From Phylloscopus collybita (Eukaryota; Chordata; Aves; Passeriformes; Phylloscopidae), in contig JAJNNQ010000002.1 in the NCBI GenBank assembly GCA_027886175.1, positions 7,808,001-7,872,000 on the forward strand: a stretch of DNA of 64,000 nucleotides, read 5' to 3'. The translations under genes and the position numbers were made by a program. Within the stretch, counting starts at the first letter, position 1. Every line of letters begins with the position of its first letter. Below, piece after piece: positions 40,188 to 51,545 of this stretch. Below the pieces are notes generated by a model. That model was not told where the DNA came from, made no database searches, and was given only the letters and a program-made list of their open reading frames with translations.

Positions 40188-41390
40188 TTACAAACAATTA
40201 ATTAGTTCCCTTTGATTCCAACAATTCAGGCAGTTTTTCACCTCTGTATTAATATACTCATTGAGACTGAAACGTCTGAACTTAAATTCATGGAAGCTAC
40301 AGGAGATCACATCAAAAGCCTTGTTTAGGTCAAAGCAGATAACAGCCACTCTTTTCTGGTTATCCACAGAGCTTGTCATTTCCTTGCAGAAGGCAAGGAT
40401 GTTGGTCAGACATGGTTATTCTGTGATTAATTCATGCTATCTAGTCCCAGTCATCATCCTGTCCTTCATGTGCTCAGTAATAGCTTCCAAGAGAACATGC
40501 TCCATAATTTTCTCAGGGTTCAAAGTGAAGCTGATCAGCCTCTGATTCCTGGAGTGTTCCTTCTTGCTTTTTCTGAAGATATGTGCAACACTGGCTTTTC
40601 TGCAGCCTTAAACCCCAGTTTTCACGATTTTCAAAGAATATAGAGTGACAACAGCTACATTTCTGGGCATCATTGTATGCACCTGTCTTCACCCATCGAC
40701 TTTCCTGTGTCAAGATTTCATAAGACCTCTTTGACTCAACTGTCTTCTATTATTGCAGATTGCAGTTTCTCTCCTTAAAAACTCTGTCAACATATATTGG
40801 CTTGGGAGACCTTATTTTTCCTGCAGGTCACAAGGATGATACTGAGTCTGCCTTTACCTATTTGTACCACCGGCCCCATTTTTCTTTTAAAGTTTTTTTT
40901 GTTTTGTTTTGTTTTTTTTTTTTTTGTTTTTGTTTTTGTTTTTTTTTTGTTTGTTTTGTTTTTGTTTTTTGTTTGGTTTTTTGTTTGTTTTGGTTTTTTG
41001 TTTTTTTGTTTTTGTTTTTGGTTTTTTTGTTTGTTTTTTTTTTAATTTCTGGTACTCTTAATGCAGTGGTAGAAGCTCCTCTTGTTAGCATGTCCTTCCT
41101 GGATACACCCTTTTTGCACTGGAGCTCAGTCCTTACTTCCCAAGCCAGTTTCCTGGTGCATCTCATTTTCTAGAGTATCAGGAAAGATCATTCTTGAGCT
41201 TTCTGTCTTAGATACCTGCCAGGTCTCCTGAGCTGTTTTTTTCTTTAAAGATCCCTCTCACAATATCTTGCCTACTAGTGCCCTGAAAAGCCAAAGCCTG
41301 ACCTCCTGAATTCTAGGGCCTGGTACATGTTTTCCTCATTTCCCTCAGTCTCCAACTCCCTTTTTCCTAGGTCACTAATTAGCATGTTTA
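40188..41390 (-). mobile_element. Decayed CR1 LINE ORF2 (reverse-transcriptase region)
   Basis: The minus strand at 40188-40379 translates to a piece with ICFDLNKAFDVIS, matching the LINE reverse-transcriptase motif YLDFSKAFDTVS. It is followed by a degraded VKNWLN-type stretch (VKNCLNCW). Going to higher coordinates, which is 5' in the element, the + strand shows further CR1 landmarks in order: 'tgctccataattttctca' (40499), 'caacactggcttttctgcag' (40587), 'gtagaagctcctcttgtta' (41070) and 'agcctgacctcctgaattct' (41295). Stop codons and frameshifts are frequent, so it is dead. A T/G-rich simple repeat at 40893-41043 interrupts it. The upper boundary is approximate. Confidence 0.77.
40893..41043. 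repeat. T/G-rich (GTTTT/GTTTTTT)n simple repeat inside CR1
   Basis: About 150 bp of T runs broken by single or double G bases interrupt the minus-strand CR1 sequence. Recognisable CR1 text resumes on both sides. Confidence 0.9.
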
Positions 41391-43341
41391 ATACAATTAT
41401 ATATGTTGAGATGAGTGCAGGAACATGATTTATAGCATTCTATATGGCTTTTCACTTTTACTTCTTGATTCAAATTGTGTTTGGACTGGATTCAGGGAAT
41501 CCTGTGCCTATGAAGAACCATGAGGTTCAGCCATCAGGCTCCCCATGTAACTTATTTACATTGTACAGGGGTACAGGTCTGGAATAGCCTCCTGAGGCCT
41601 TAAAACACCCTGCTTGTGAACATATTCCTTAACTCTGCACTCCCTCTTTGGTTCAATGTTCAATGTTTGGGCTCATTCATTGCAGTAGCCCACACCTTGG
41701 CACCACATTACAAGGTATTCTGGAAGGTATTTGCCTTTCAATCATACCAGCTGCACAGCTATAAATTAATTAGATGTGAGGCAGGAGAGGATCAAATCAC
41801 TGAGACACAATGCTATCACTGGTGGTGTTTGCATTTCAGAAAGTCTGTTTTTTCCTGGTGAGGCTGAATCCATCCAGAACTGCTCACTGTTTCACTGCTT
41901 TGGTGATTTTCCTTCTTTCCTTTCTAAAGAGCTTTAATAAATTTCTGTAGCTCACCATAGTTGGGGTGTCATGGACTTTATTTTCCCTAAATTATAGTTA
42001 TCCCTTGTGAGGATTTTAAGATTTTTAAGTTCACCATCCTCTAAATCAATCCAGGCAAATAACCCAAAGAAAGCAAAGACAACAATGTCTGGGGTCTCAG
42101 AGCTCTTATGGTCTTACAGCATTGTATCATCTCACAGCATTTCAAAGTCTTCAAACAAGTATTCAGTCCAACAGAAAAATCACTGGGTTTTCAGGAACCA
42201 CAGCTCCAGGGTTTTTCATCTCAACTCTTTAAATCCTTAATCTTAAAGGCTTTAGATTTGGCAACTCCTTCTCTTTTGATGCACCTTATTACTAGAACAT
42301 GCAGGGTCAGAATCTGAGATGACTTTTTCTCATTTTGAATAAGTTTATCTGCTTATTTATTTATTAAATTTTTTTTGTTGTTTTTCTGAGGACATCAAGG
42401 AACTGCAGAAGTGTTACTCCTTTGGTCTTTCATTACATAAAGCTTGCCAAGAAGTCATTAAAGCATTTCAAATAAATAAAGGTATCATTACAGTTATCAG
42501 CACGTGACCCTGGATGCTCTAGCAGTTCCTGTAGCCTTTTCATCAGATAGGAATAAATACTTTGAGAACTGTTGTATAAGGAGCTGCTCAAAAAAGACAG
42601 ATAAATGACCTTTAAGACAAGCTGTGTTTTGTTGGGCTTTTTAAAGAAATAAAATCTGTAAAATAAACAGTTAGGAATTCCAATCTCCAGAATGTAAAGC
42701 ATTGAAGAAAGAAAATGTAGGGACCCCTCCCTACGGATTAAGAAGTAATTGTTCCATGTTGACCTTCTGCTTTGAGTTCATTTTATAAACACCAATCCCC
42801 TTCAGAGCTTGCTTCCATCCCACAGTACTCCTGATTGATGGATCTGTTCCTGTCTGGATGAGCCAGAATGGGAAGAAGCAAAAGGCACAATTTCAAGCTG
42901 CAAATGAAGGACCATGAGGTTAAGTTTGGGAAAGAAGAACCTTTGCTAGTGATCCGAAAGATACCAGTAAGTCTGAAGAGAAATTATCCAAAGAAACCTA
43001 TAGAGATTTCTATACAGTCTTGGGGGTGGAATTCAGATAAGAAGCATTTAACTCAAGAAAAACGAAGTAATTCCTAAAGGTGAGATCTATCAGACTGTGG
43101 AACAGTCTCGTGCTAAAAGTAGTGAAAGCAGAATGGTTTGAGTTACATCATTTAAATGCTTCACATGGTATTATATTTACACTGTCAACAGAAAGCATTT
43201 CCATTAAAAAACTGCTGCTATATATGTGTGTCAAGCACTTTATATTTAGAAACGCCGAAGACATAGAACAAGTGAAAAAGTGGATATTGTTTCTTGTTAT
43301 TATTTTCTTACTATTGGGAACACTTGTACAGCTTTTTGTAT

Positions 43342-43386
43342 GTTTGTTTTGTTTTGTTTTGTTTTGTTTTGTTTTGTTTTGTTTTT
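43342..43386. repeat. (GTTTT)n microsatellite
   Basis: About eight regular GTTTT units after one shorter unit. Confidence 0.93.
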
Positions 43387-44913
43387 ATGCAGGTGGCAAA
43401 CAGAATAGGAAAACACAGAGTGTTGATAATGTGGAGTTTCAGAGGTGTTTTTTTCACCCTTCAGAGAGTAAGGATCAGAATGAAATTGTCTCCAGCAATT
43501 TGAATGTTTTATTTTTCCTGAATGGAAGAACATCTGAAGTGCAGAGGTGTAATTTGGTGAAGAATATGCCCTGTTACATTGCCAGGAATATATTTCTCAA
43601 GGACCTATTCTCCTCCTCTGGCAGATAGAAGGACACTAATGACAACAGAAATTACACATCTGCCATAGGAAACTGATGATGGTTCTTGCCCTGATGTGGC
43701 CATTTTGCTAAGCTGGTATTTCAAACACGCCGTATCTTTTACTAACCACAGAGGGCATTTCATAAACACGATTTTTACTCACCAAAAATATACACATATG
43801 GAAGCACAGACATTTAACATTGCTGCATACCAATACCTAGACTTCAGTAGCATAATTCCTAAGGGAAAAAATGCCTATGTGTATATGCAAAACCACACTT
43901 AATATTAAATTGGACTGAAAACCAACAGGACCTTCAAAGCACATATCTGTTTGAGCAGGGATGTATCATTGCCAGCATACAGCCCCTGGACAGCTGAGGC
44001 CTTTGGTGAACCAGAAGTGCTCCAGAGACGAAAAAATCAAGCGTAGTTCAGCTCCCTCTGCCAGCCTGGCTCCCTGTGGCTGCTCAAGGGCCCCAGCAGC
44101 ACTTTGTGGTACCTGGTAGTGCAGATGATTCCTCACAGCAAATCTGGCAGCAGAGATATGTGAGGTATCTTTTAACAGGCCACATTTTGCAGCCAAACCA
44201 CTTAACCTGGCATTTTGCCTGGGCTAATTAGTCCTGCAGAGAAGATGGGCAAACCAGTTCATAACACCATAATGCAGCCAGCCTGCTCCTTGAACCTGAG
44301 CTGGCTGTGAAATGCTACCTGAGGCTTCTGTTCAGGGTGCAGCAGTCATGGGATATTACTTAGTGATGTATCCAAAGTCATCGGTCCACAGATGAGGGGG
44401 CAAATGAAACAAGCTAATGGCAATGCACAAAAAGAAGTAACAAACTAATTTTTTATTGTGTTTTGTCTCTCAAAAATATAATTCTTTTTGAGTAGATACC
44501 TCAAATAGTAGCCTGTTTTCAAATCTTAGGGTTATATGAAGGCAAAGTAGTGCAAGAAGTTCTATGAATACATATCATGGCCATGTAAATTATTTATCTG
44601 AGAAAATCACTAGAGCTATTTCAAAAATATCAATAGATCATATATTTTCAAATACATGAATGGTGCCTTAGCACCATTGCTGGCTTTTCTTGGCTTATAA
44701 TGCTGCATATTTTTAAATTCACACAGAAAGCTGGCCAACAAATAGAGAAAAATATTGTAGAAATTGAAAAAAAAAATCAGAAATCTCTTTTAGCTAATTC
44801 ACTTTCTACCAATGGAATTTAATTGTACTGTAAGAGAATAGGCTGGACATAAGTGATTTTGAAGTCACAGAAAAGTCAATGATGAGCACAGAACAAAAAG
44901 TTAAAAGTTAAAG

Positions 44914-44970
44914 TTTTAACTTTAAAGTTAAAAACAAAACAACAAAACAGTTAGTATTGTAATACTAACT
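44914..44970. repeat. Two adjacent AT-rich palindromes
   Basis: A perfect 20-bp palindrome, ttttaactttaaagttaaaa (44914-44933), is followed after 15 bp by a second inverted repeat with 10-bp arms, agttagtatt and aatactaact, around a 2-bp centre (44949-44970). Confidence 0.9.
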
Positions 44971-45193
44971 CTAGTTCTAAAATCACAGAAGGTGAAAGGC
45001 ACTAAAAGTGTGCCTCTGGGACATCTACTTAGCTTTATAAAATGCAAGCATCCTATGTGATACTGCTGGGAGAGAAACAGAAAATTGGAGATGGCTGTAA
45101 ATGGAAAGGTTGTCCTGCTCCAATCTTATGTTAAATTATCCCAGCAATTCGTTGCTTTCCTTCTGCATTTGCCACAATAACTATTTATTCCTT

Positions 45194-45209
45194 AAAAAAA
45201 AAAAAAAAA
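45194..45209. repeat. A16 homopolymer
   Basis: Pure A run after attcctt. Confidence 0.9.
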
Positions 45210-46099
45210 GCTGGAACTTGTAAGATTCTTTGGTTTAACTTAATGTTTGATTCATAGTCATAGAAAATATCAACTTAGAATGCTGGGTTGCTCATCAATT
45301 AGTAAGAACAAGGTACCTCACCCCATGACAAAATTACTACTTCTTATTGGTTATTTTAGTATCTGTTCATTGTTTAAAAAATCCAACTACTCTGCTAATT
45401 TGTCCACATTTTTTAGCTGTGTGGATGAAACATGCCTTGCACAGACCGTCTAAGACCTCCTAAATGCTTCCATGGTTTTACTGCCATTGCTTCAAGACAA
45501 AATGCAACAAATTGCTTGGAACAGTATTAAATCTGTTCACAGTCTTTAATTCTTTGCTTCAAAGAACGTTCTTGTATCAGAAGATACATGGCTCTCTAAA
45601 GGCTTCCCCAAAAACAAGGCTTTATACCTCAAACATTAAGGTCTCATACTTTCACTTACTAGCACTGGCACAGATACACACTTATAAGTACCAAAGTGTT
45701 GTGCTCTCCAAACTCAGAAGAAGATGGAAATTCCAAAAAATCTTCAGCACGGCAGAGATTAGGGCTTTTCAATGGATCACCTTTGACTCAAGCTTTTGCA
45801 TGAGTTATGTTTGGCACGTCCCTGGCCCTGAGCAGAGGAAGCGTGGGAGTGGCAGAAGGAGAAACCTCACAGTGATCAAGGCAAGCACACTTATGTGCTG
45901 ATTGCAAGTTTCCTGCCAAGGAGTGGGACATAAAGAGACTTCATGTGAAAACTGGCCCTACCTAATAATTATGACTGACATTTTAAATTTAATTGTTTTC
46001 TATACTGTTTCATTCCTTTCTTAGAAAAAAGATACTGCCACCACCATCTATTTCTACTGCACTCAGATCCAGCATCCTGTTGTGCCAAATTATGCAAAG

Positions 46100-46118
46100 A
46101 AAAAAAAAAAAAAAAAAA
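46100..46118. repeat. A19 homopolymer
   Basis: Pure A run after atgcaaag. Confidence 0.9.
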
Positions 46119-47750
46119 TCTCTTACTTTAAAAGCTGGATCATGGATTCACAATAAACCCCAGTTCAAAAGACGGCTGTTCAAGCCCACACTTTATCATC
46201 TCTGTAAAGACATATGTAGCCCTAGAAGGAAAAGCTCTGAAATATCCTGGATACCTCTCAGAAAAGAAAACAAACAGAGGTATCTACCTCCCTGTACAGA
46301 CTACAAGGGTACATAAAGTGACTAACTCCAACTTACATGTCTAACTTTTGATGTGGAGATTAGGGCAGATAAATGTGCTCCATACTGTGAAAGAAAAAAG
46401 TGACTTAGAAGAATGGAGCAGAGTACAATCAAATATATGCATCATTATTTTTTATTACTATATAAGAAGAATTGCAAACACCATCTATATTCATCTCGCT
46501 CCAACCTGCCCACTGGTAAGTGATTTATGTTGACACATATTATGAGACAAGATTTGTAAAAGAAGGCAACAGCTTTAATTCAATAGATCATATAGTTGGG
46601 GGTTTTTTTAGTTGGGCCCACAAGAGTGGGCCCAAGAAAAGTATTTTCATCATTAGACTCCTTCCTCCTCTCACATCCCTAAGGATCAGAACTGTAGGAA
46701 TATTACCACACAGAAAAGATGTATGATGGCAGAAAAATCATTTGAAGAAGAAAATACTGGCTAGTGGGTCAGTTCTAGGAGATCCAAGTCTCAAGTTAGC
46801 TAAGAAAAAGTTATTTTTATAAAAAAAATAGAAAATTGTAAAATCAGAGTCATTTACAAAATATCAGGTCAGGATAAACACTGATTATACAACCTTGTGA
46901 GAATGATTTGCATTCTAGCACATGCACACAGTAAATTAGAGATTGGGGTGCTATCAAACACAAACTCCTAAGAGGAATCATTGCATTTGCTGGTTCTCAT
47001 CAAGTATTCAATCAGTGCAGAGTTCCAGCCAAGCCAAGTCTTGACACAAAAATACATTGTTAGTCCATTACCGAAACGGCTCAAGCGAAGGCTGACCTTC
47101 TGGGAGTTGCACCTCCAGTCATCATGGCAATCTTAGCTGGCATCAGAATTAACCAGACAAATCATAACATCCACTCTGAATAGTCATGCACCACTTCCCT
47201 ATCTCTGCAATCAACGGAGCAATCCCTTCTGTATTCCTTCCTATGGGACTTGTGAAAAAAATGCACTTCAGCATGCCCTTGTAACAACCTGCATTTGCTA
47301 GAACTGCAGAATCCAGCTTCAGTGCAGATGAAAAAGCCAATAAAAATACTGATTAAAAGTGAAAGCAATGGATTTGCCAGTAAAGCACACGGGAGAACCA
47401 GCACTTCAGTCCTTGTGTGCTGATTGCCACATGTCTGATAGAATCGTGCCTCATCATTGGCTTCTTTATTGTAAAACCATAGAGAAAGGATAAAAGAAAA
47501 CAGCTGGGACTTTGGTAAGAAATCTAATATGTAAGAAAAAATGGAGCACAAAATCAAAAATAGTCACATTCAGAAAAAACTCTCTGAACCTGTTTTAAAG
47601 GGGAAGGTACTGGGTTGTCGGGTTTTAGGGTCCCAGTGTAAACTGAAAAGAAGAGGATAAATGAATCTGCTTTAGAACAGAAAGATGTTCATAAAAAAAT
47701 GGAGATGATAATAAAGAAGTCCTTCAGCATTTCCTGGAGAAGGAGCCTAT

Positions 47751-48725
47751 TGGGTTTGCATGGCCAGGTTTTGGTAGAGGGGGTGGTTTCTTGAGAACCT
47801 GCTGGAGGCTTTCTCCATGCCCAGCAGTCAATCCCAGACAGCTCCAGGATGGACACGATACTGGAAAAGGCTGGATCAATCAGAAATTGTGGTAATACCT
47901 CTATGCTAACATATTTAAGAGAGAAAAAAATAATTACTGCATAGGTATAATTGCAGCCAGAGAAGAGCAGAGTGAGAACATGTGAGAGGAACAATTCTGC
48001 AGATGCCAAGGTCACTGGAGAAGGAGGGGAAGGAGGTGTTCCAGGTGCAAGAGGTGAGGTTCCTCTGCAGCCCATGGTGAGACCAGGGCAGCTGTGCCCC
48101 TGCAGCCCATAGAGGTCCTTGGGGATGCAGAGATGCACCCCATGGAGGAGAGCACGGAGAGGAGGATGTGACCCTGTGGGAGGCCTATGGTGGAGCAGGG
48201 TCTTGGCAGGGACCTGCAGACCTGTGGAGAGAGGAGCCCATGCTGGTTTAATGGTAGTACTTGTGACCGTGTGGAAGACCCATGCCAGAGCAGGCTGTCC
48301 CTGAAAAACTGTACCCCATGGAAGAATGACCCACATTGGAGCAGTTCATGGACAAAAAGCTGTCTCCTGTGGGAGGGACCCCATACTGGAGCAGCAGAAG
48401 AAACAGCTTGTGAGGAACTGACTGTAAACCCCATTCCCCATCTCCTGAGGGTTGGTGGGAGGAAAGGAGAGGTGGGGAGGGAGGGAGGGAGGGGTGGGGA
48501 GAAGGTGTTTTTAAGATTTATTTTACTTCTCATTACTGCGCTCATGATCTCATGATTTTGTTAGAAATAAATTCAATTAACATCCCCAAGCTGAGTCTGT
48601 TTTGTCTGTGATGGCATGTGGTGAGTGACCCCTCCCAGTCCTTACCTCAACTCATGAACTCTTTGTTATATCATCTCTTCCCTGTCCAGCTGCAGAGGGG
48701 AGTGATAGAGCAGCTTTTTCTGGTA
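47751..48725 (+). mobile_element. Endogenous-retrovirus LTR of a modular passerine type, 3' end not resolved
   Basis: The start 'tgggtttgcatggccaggtt' matches the 5' end of an LTR family that I recall from zebra finch and relatives. A TATA-like 'catatttaag' follows near 47910. The middle (about 48060-48400) is built of degenerate modules, each with a 'tgtgggag...cccatgctggagcag' pattern. AATAAA is at 48566-48571, with GT-rich DNA after it. The closing phrase 'ggggagtgatagagcagctt' is present, but the last roughly 40 bp expected before the CA end are not recognisable and no target duplication was found. A G-rich patch (48468-48501) lies in the 3' half. Long ORFs here are by-products of the GC-rich LTR. 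Confidence 0.75.
48100..48400 (+). repeat. Degenerate modular repeat inside the LTR
   Basis: Five or more imperfect copies of a roughly 40-60 bp module recur. Each has a 'ccctgtggga' or 'cccatgga' part and a 'cca(t/c)(g/a)ctggagcag' part. This is the internal array typical of this LTR type and gives length variation between copies. Confidence 0.6.
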
Positions 48726-50017
48726 AAGTCAGAAACCTGGAAGAGCAGACCAGTGATGGTGTGGGAATTTCTTACAGGGACCAGAAACAGCAGTGGTGGC
48801 TGTGCTCTGCTGGCTGTTGGTGGCCCATGGGACACCTCCACCACCAACACCTGGCTGCCATGTACTGCTGTTCAGTGATTTGCACTAGTGGTCCTGAGGA
48901 ATAGCACTTTCTGCACTCTCCAATGTGTTATACAATTTTATGCTTCACCCCCCACCTCACATCCCAGGGATGTGACATCCCCCAGAGAACACAAAAGCAG
49001 ATAAATGTGAAAAAAGTTACTGTATGAGGTTTGGGAGCAGAGTTTTTTCCACTAGTGTCAAGTTAAAAGAGGTTCCAGGTGAGAGGAAGCCAGCTGTGGC
49101 TGCCAGGATAAAAAGGCAGCTATTTGAACCTAATTTTGATATTTTAATTCCAGCAGCCTAAAAAGCTTTCAGTTAACTAAAGGCCAAGTGATTCTCAGCA
49201 GAAGAAAATTAAAAAAAAAAAACTGTACAGAGAGAAGGACGCTTTTTAGTCCCTCTAAAGTGAAATGCTGTGAACCATACAATTCCAATTTCAACCTCCC
49301 ACTTAAGTATTCATGTGGATATCCTTTGCACTGCAGTGGGAGTAAAGGCACTCCCAAAGTCACAGTAATATAGCTCTTTTTCATGGCAATATACTTCAAA
49401 GGAATAGGTTTACAGATCTACTTACAGGTGCTTAGGATCGATTTGAAAATGTGTGAGGCATCAAGGCTCATCTGACCTCACAGATTAAACATGATATGTC
49501 ATTTCTACAATAACTTGCAAAACCTTCCCATGCATGCTCTCATCCCCATAAATCTTGGGGTTAGCTAACCGAAGAGTGAAGAGGAGCTTCTGTTTGCCAG
49601 TGTCTCTGTAGCATATTTGATCATCAGGGGACTGCAGTGTCTTTCACAAAACCATTATAACAACAGCCAGAAATGCAAAAGAAGAAGAGAAAAAATATGG
49701 AAACCTGAACTGAGGAAACCACTGTTTTGGTTCTTTTTTTTTTAAATATTATGCAGTCAGATCTATTAAAAATATATATTTGTGATCTAAGAAAATGAGG
49801 TTGGAAAAGATGGATAGAATAGGAAAGGTTCAGAATTAGCAACATTGTACTGTTATGTTCTATAGTTTATGAAATTATTTCCCACAGGTAAAAATGTTTA
49901 TACAACCCAAAATTTAAAATTATTTCAAATATTTAATTTTAACAGTATGAGAAGTATTACTCTGTAACTTTATTAGTCCTCTTGAAACATGTTTTTAGGC
50001 ATATGTAGAGGAAGGAC
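48726..50017. other. Unassigned DNA after the third LTR
   Basis: The GC-richer first 170 bp may be LTR or retroviral remnant. The rest is ordinary AT-rich sequence. A weak echo of the ancient amniote repeat ('catctgacctcacagattaa') occurs near 49469. Confidence 0.4.
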
Positions 50018-50467
50018 ATGGATCAGTCAAGAGGAATTCACAAAAATTAAAATGTACCTGACCAACCTCACTGCCTTCAACAAAAAAAAACCAACGGATT
50101 TGTGTATGTGCAAAAATGTGTTTCTCACTTTTAAGTGCAGCATCACCAATAAAGTGAACACACTTAGAAATAATAGGTATCTTCAAATTGTTGGGCATGA
50201 TTTACCTTCAGATTTCAGCATCTGTGAGATATTGCAGCAAGCAGCTCTGCTTCCTGGCACCCATGTGGCAATCCAAAACTTTAATGTATGTCACCAGTAT
50301 GATGCTATTGCACAAAAGTACATTTCATTCTGAAACACAAAAATTTGTATTTTTCCTTTCATGAACACTAGTATTAGGGAACTCTGATGGCTGGACTGGA
50401 TGATCCTGAAGGTCTCTTGCAAAATCGATGATTCAATGGTTCTATGATTCAATGATTCTATGAATGA
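50018..50467 (+). mobile_element. CR1 LINE remnant: reverse-transcriptase scrap plus 3' end
   Basis: Near 50030-50080 the + strand encodes EEFTKIKMYLTNLTAF, which resembles the CR1 reverse-transcriptase stretch HGFTKGKSCLTNLVAFYD. At 50378-50467 is a clear CR1 tail with 'ggctggactggatgatcctg' and a run of attcaatg/ttctatg octamers. Roughly 290 bp between them is not recognised. Either one copy has a large internal deletion and drift, or two independent fragments lie side by side. The tail is the firm part. Confidence 0.65.
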
Positions 50468-51417
50468 GAGTGGCTCTACTCTCTGCTTAAGGCAGGCCCT
50501 CCTTTTCCCTGGGCGGTGCAAAACTTTTAGGTGTTACCTCATCACTCTCCAAAATGTGACTTTGGATTGTATGAAACATATTATTCAACCATTTATAGGC
50601 TTCAAGGATTGCCATTTCATCCTAGACAGGGTATTAGTCACATATATGTGCCTGTTGTGTTAGTCACCTCTTGGCTGTTTTGGTTTCCTGGGTCTGAAAC
50701 AGAATGTGAACATACAACACTGCATTTTGAGAATTAGAAAGGTATTCAACCACACACCAGCTTAAATTAATATTTAAATATTTAATATTTTAAATAATAT
50801 GATATTATTTTAAATACAGAGTATTTATAGGATAAAAAAAAAGCAGTAATTGAAGGAATAGAATGGAATCACCAAGAAATGCTGATTATTTTGCACTGTG
50901 AGGATGAAGCAAAGCATCCACCATTTAAAAACCTTTGTCTTCTGTAGAACAATACGGTGCAAGAGCCCTGACAGAAACACAAATGTTTAATTTACATAAA
51001 TGTTAATTTACCCGGTGTAGATGGTATTCTTTCTTAGAGATATGTAAGATAACACAAATTAAGAAAAACAATTTTTATTCTACATTTGTCAAAATTCCTC
51101 ACTACTATTGGAGCACATGCTGACCTTGTAAAGACTGAAAACTGTGAAGAGTTGCTTTGCTCAAGTAACAAGAGCTACAATATTGTGAAAATTAACTGAA
51201 TGGAAGGTGAAAAAAACAGTCTCAGACCATCAGCATGAGAATACACTCTTTCTGGTGATAAGGAAAATAAAATTTAAAGGAACAAATAATTCTGACTTCT
51301 TGTCACTATTAATGAAATTTCATTTACCTTTTCTATTTAGCAGCTATCAGTCTTCATATATCAAATTTAATTTTGCACAGTTATACATTATTTTTCAGTT
51401 GTATCAAGAAATTAACC
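50468..51417. other. Gene-free AT-rich DNA
   Basis: A palindrome-rich A/T block lies at 50763-50820. Otherwise nothing recognised. Confidence 0.5.
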
Positions 51418-51492
51418 TCATGGATTGTAAAGCCAGATGGGACCACTATGAGCATCTAATCTGACCTCATAAACCAAAGAACATTTTTCTTA
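51418..51492 (+). mobile_element. Ancient amniote interspersed repeat fragment
   Basis: The phrase 'gccagatgggaccactatga' followed by 'gcatctaatctgacctcat' resembles a repeat that I recall from turtle, crocodile and bird DNA (gccagaagggaccattatga / tcatctagtctgacctcctg). I cannot name the family with certainty. Divergence is high, so it is old. Confidence 0.45.
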
Positions 51493-51509
51493 ATTAAGTT
51501 CAAGCTGAG

Positions 51510-51545
51510 TGTGTGTGTGTGCACACATATACATATATATGCATA
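51510..51545. repeat. Short (TG)n/(CA)n/(TA)n compound repeat
   Basis: tgtgtgtgtgtg passes into cacacatatacatatatat. Confidence 0.8.

Larger units (their letters stand above)
41391..47750. other. Gene-free DNA, possible further CR1 sequence at its left end
   Basis: The first several hundred bases could continue the decayed CR1, but I could not match them. The remainder holds the GTTTT repeat, paired palindromes and two A runs. ORFs of 182 codons (43080-43628, crossing the GTTTT repeat) and 145 codons (45464-45901) have no family resemblance. Confidence 0.45.

Noticed and set aside
42820..43000. Exon-like frame ending near a GTAAGT at about 42968
   Set aside because: The upstream acceptor frame hits a stop before the donor and no protein family is recognised.
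43080..43628. A 182-codon + strand ORF
   Set aside because: It runs through the GTTTT repeat as a Phe/Cys/Val tract and has no family resemblance or splice context.
45464..45901. A 145-codon + strand ORF
   Set aside because: No recognisable domain, no promoter or splice support; its length is compatible with chance in a 64-kb window.
47689..48545. Overlapping minus-strand ORFs of 215 and 177 codons
   Set aside because: They lie antisense to the GC-rich third LTR and show no domain; they reflect low stop-codon density.
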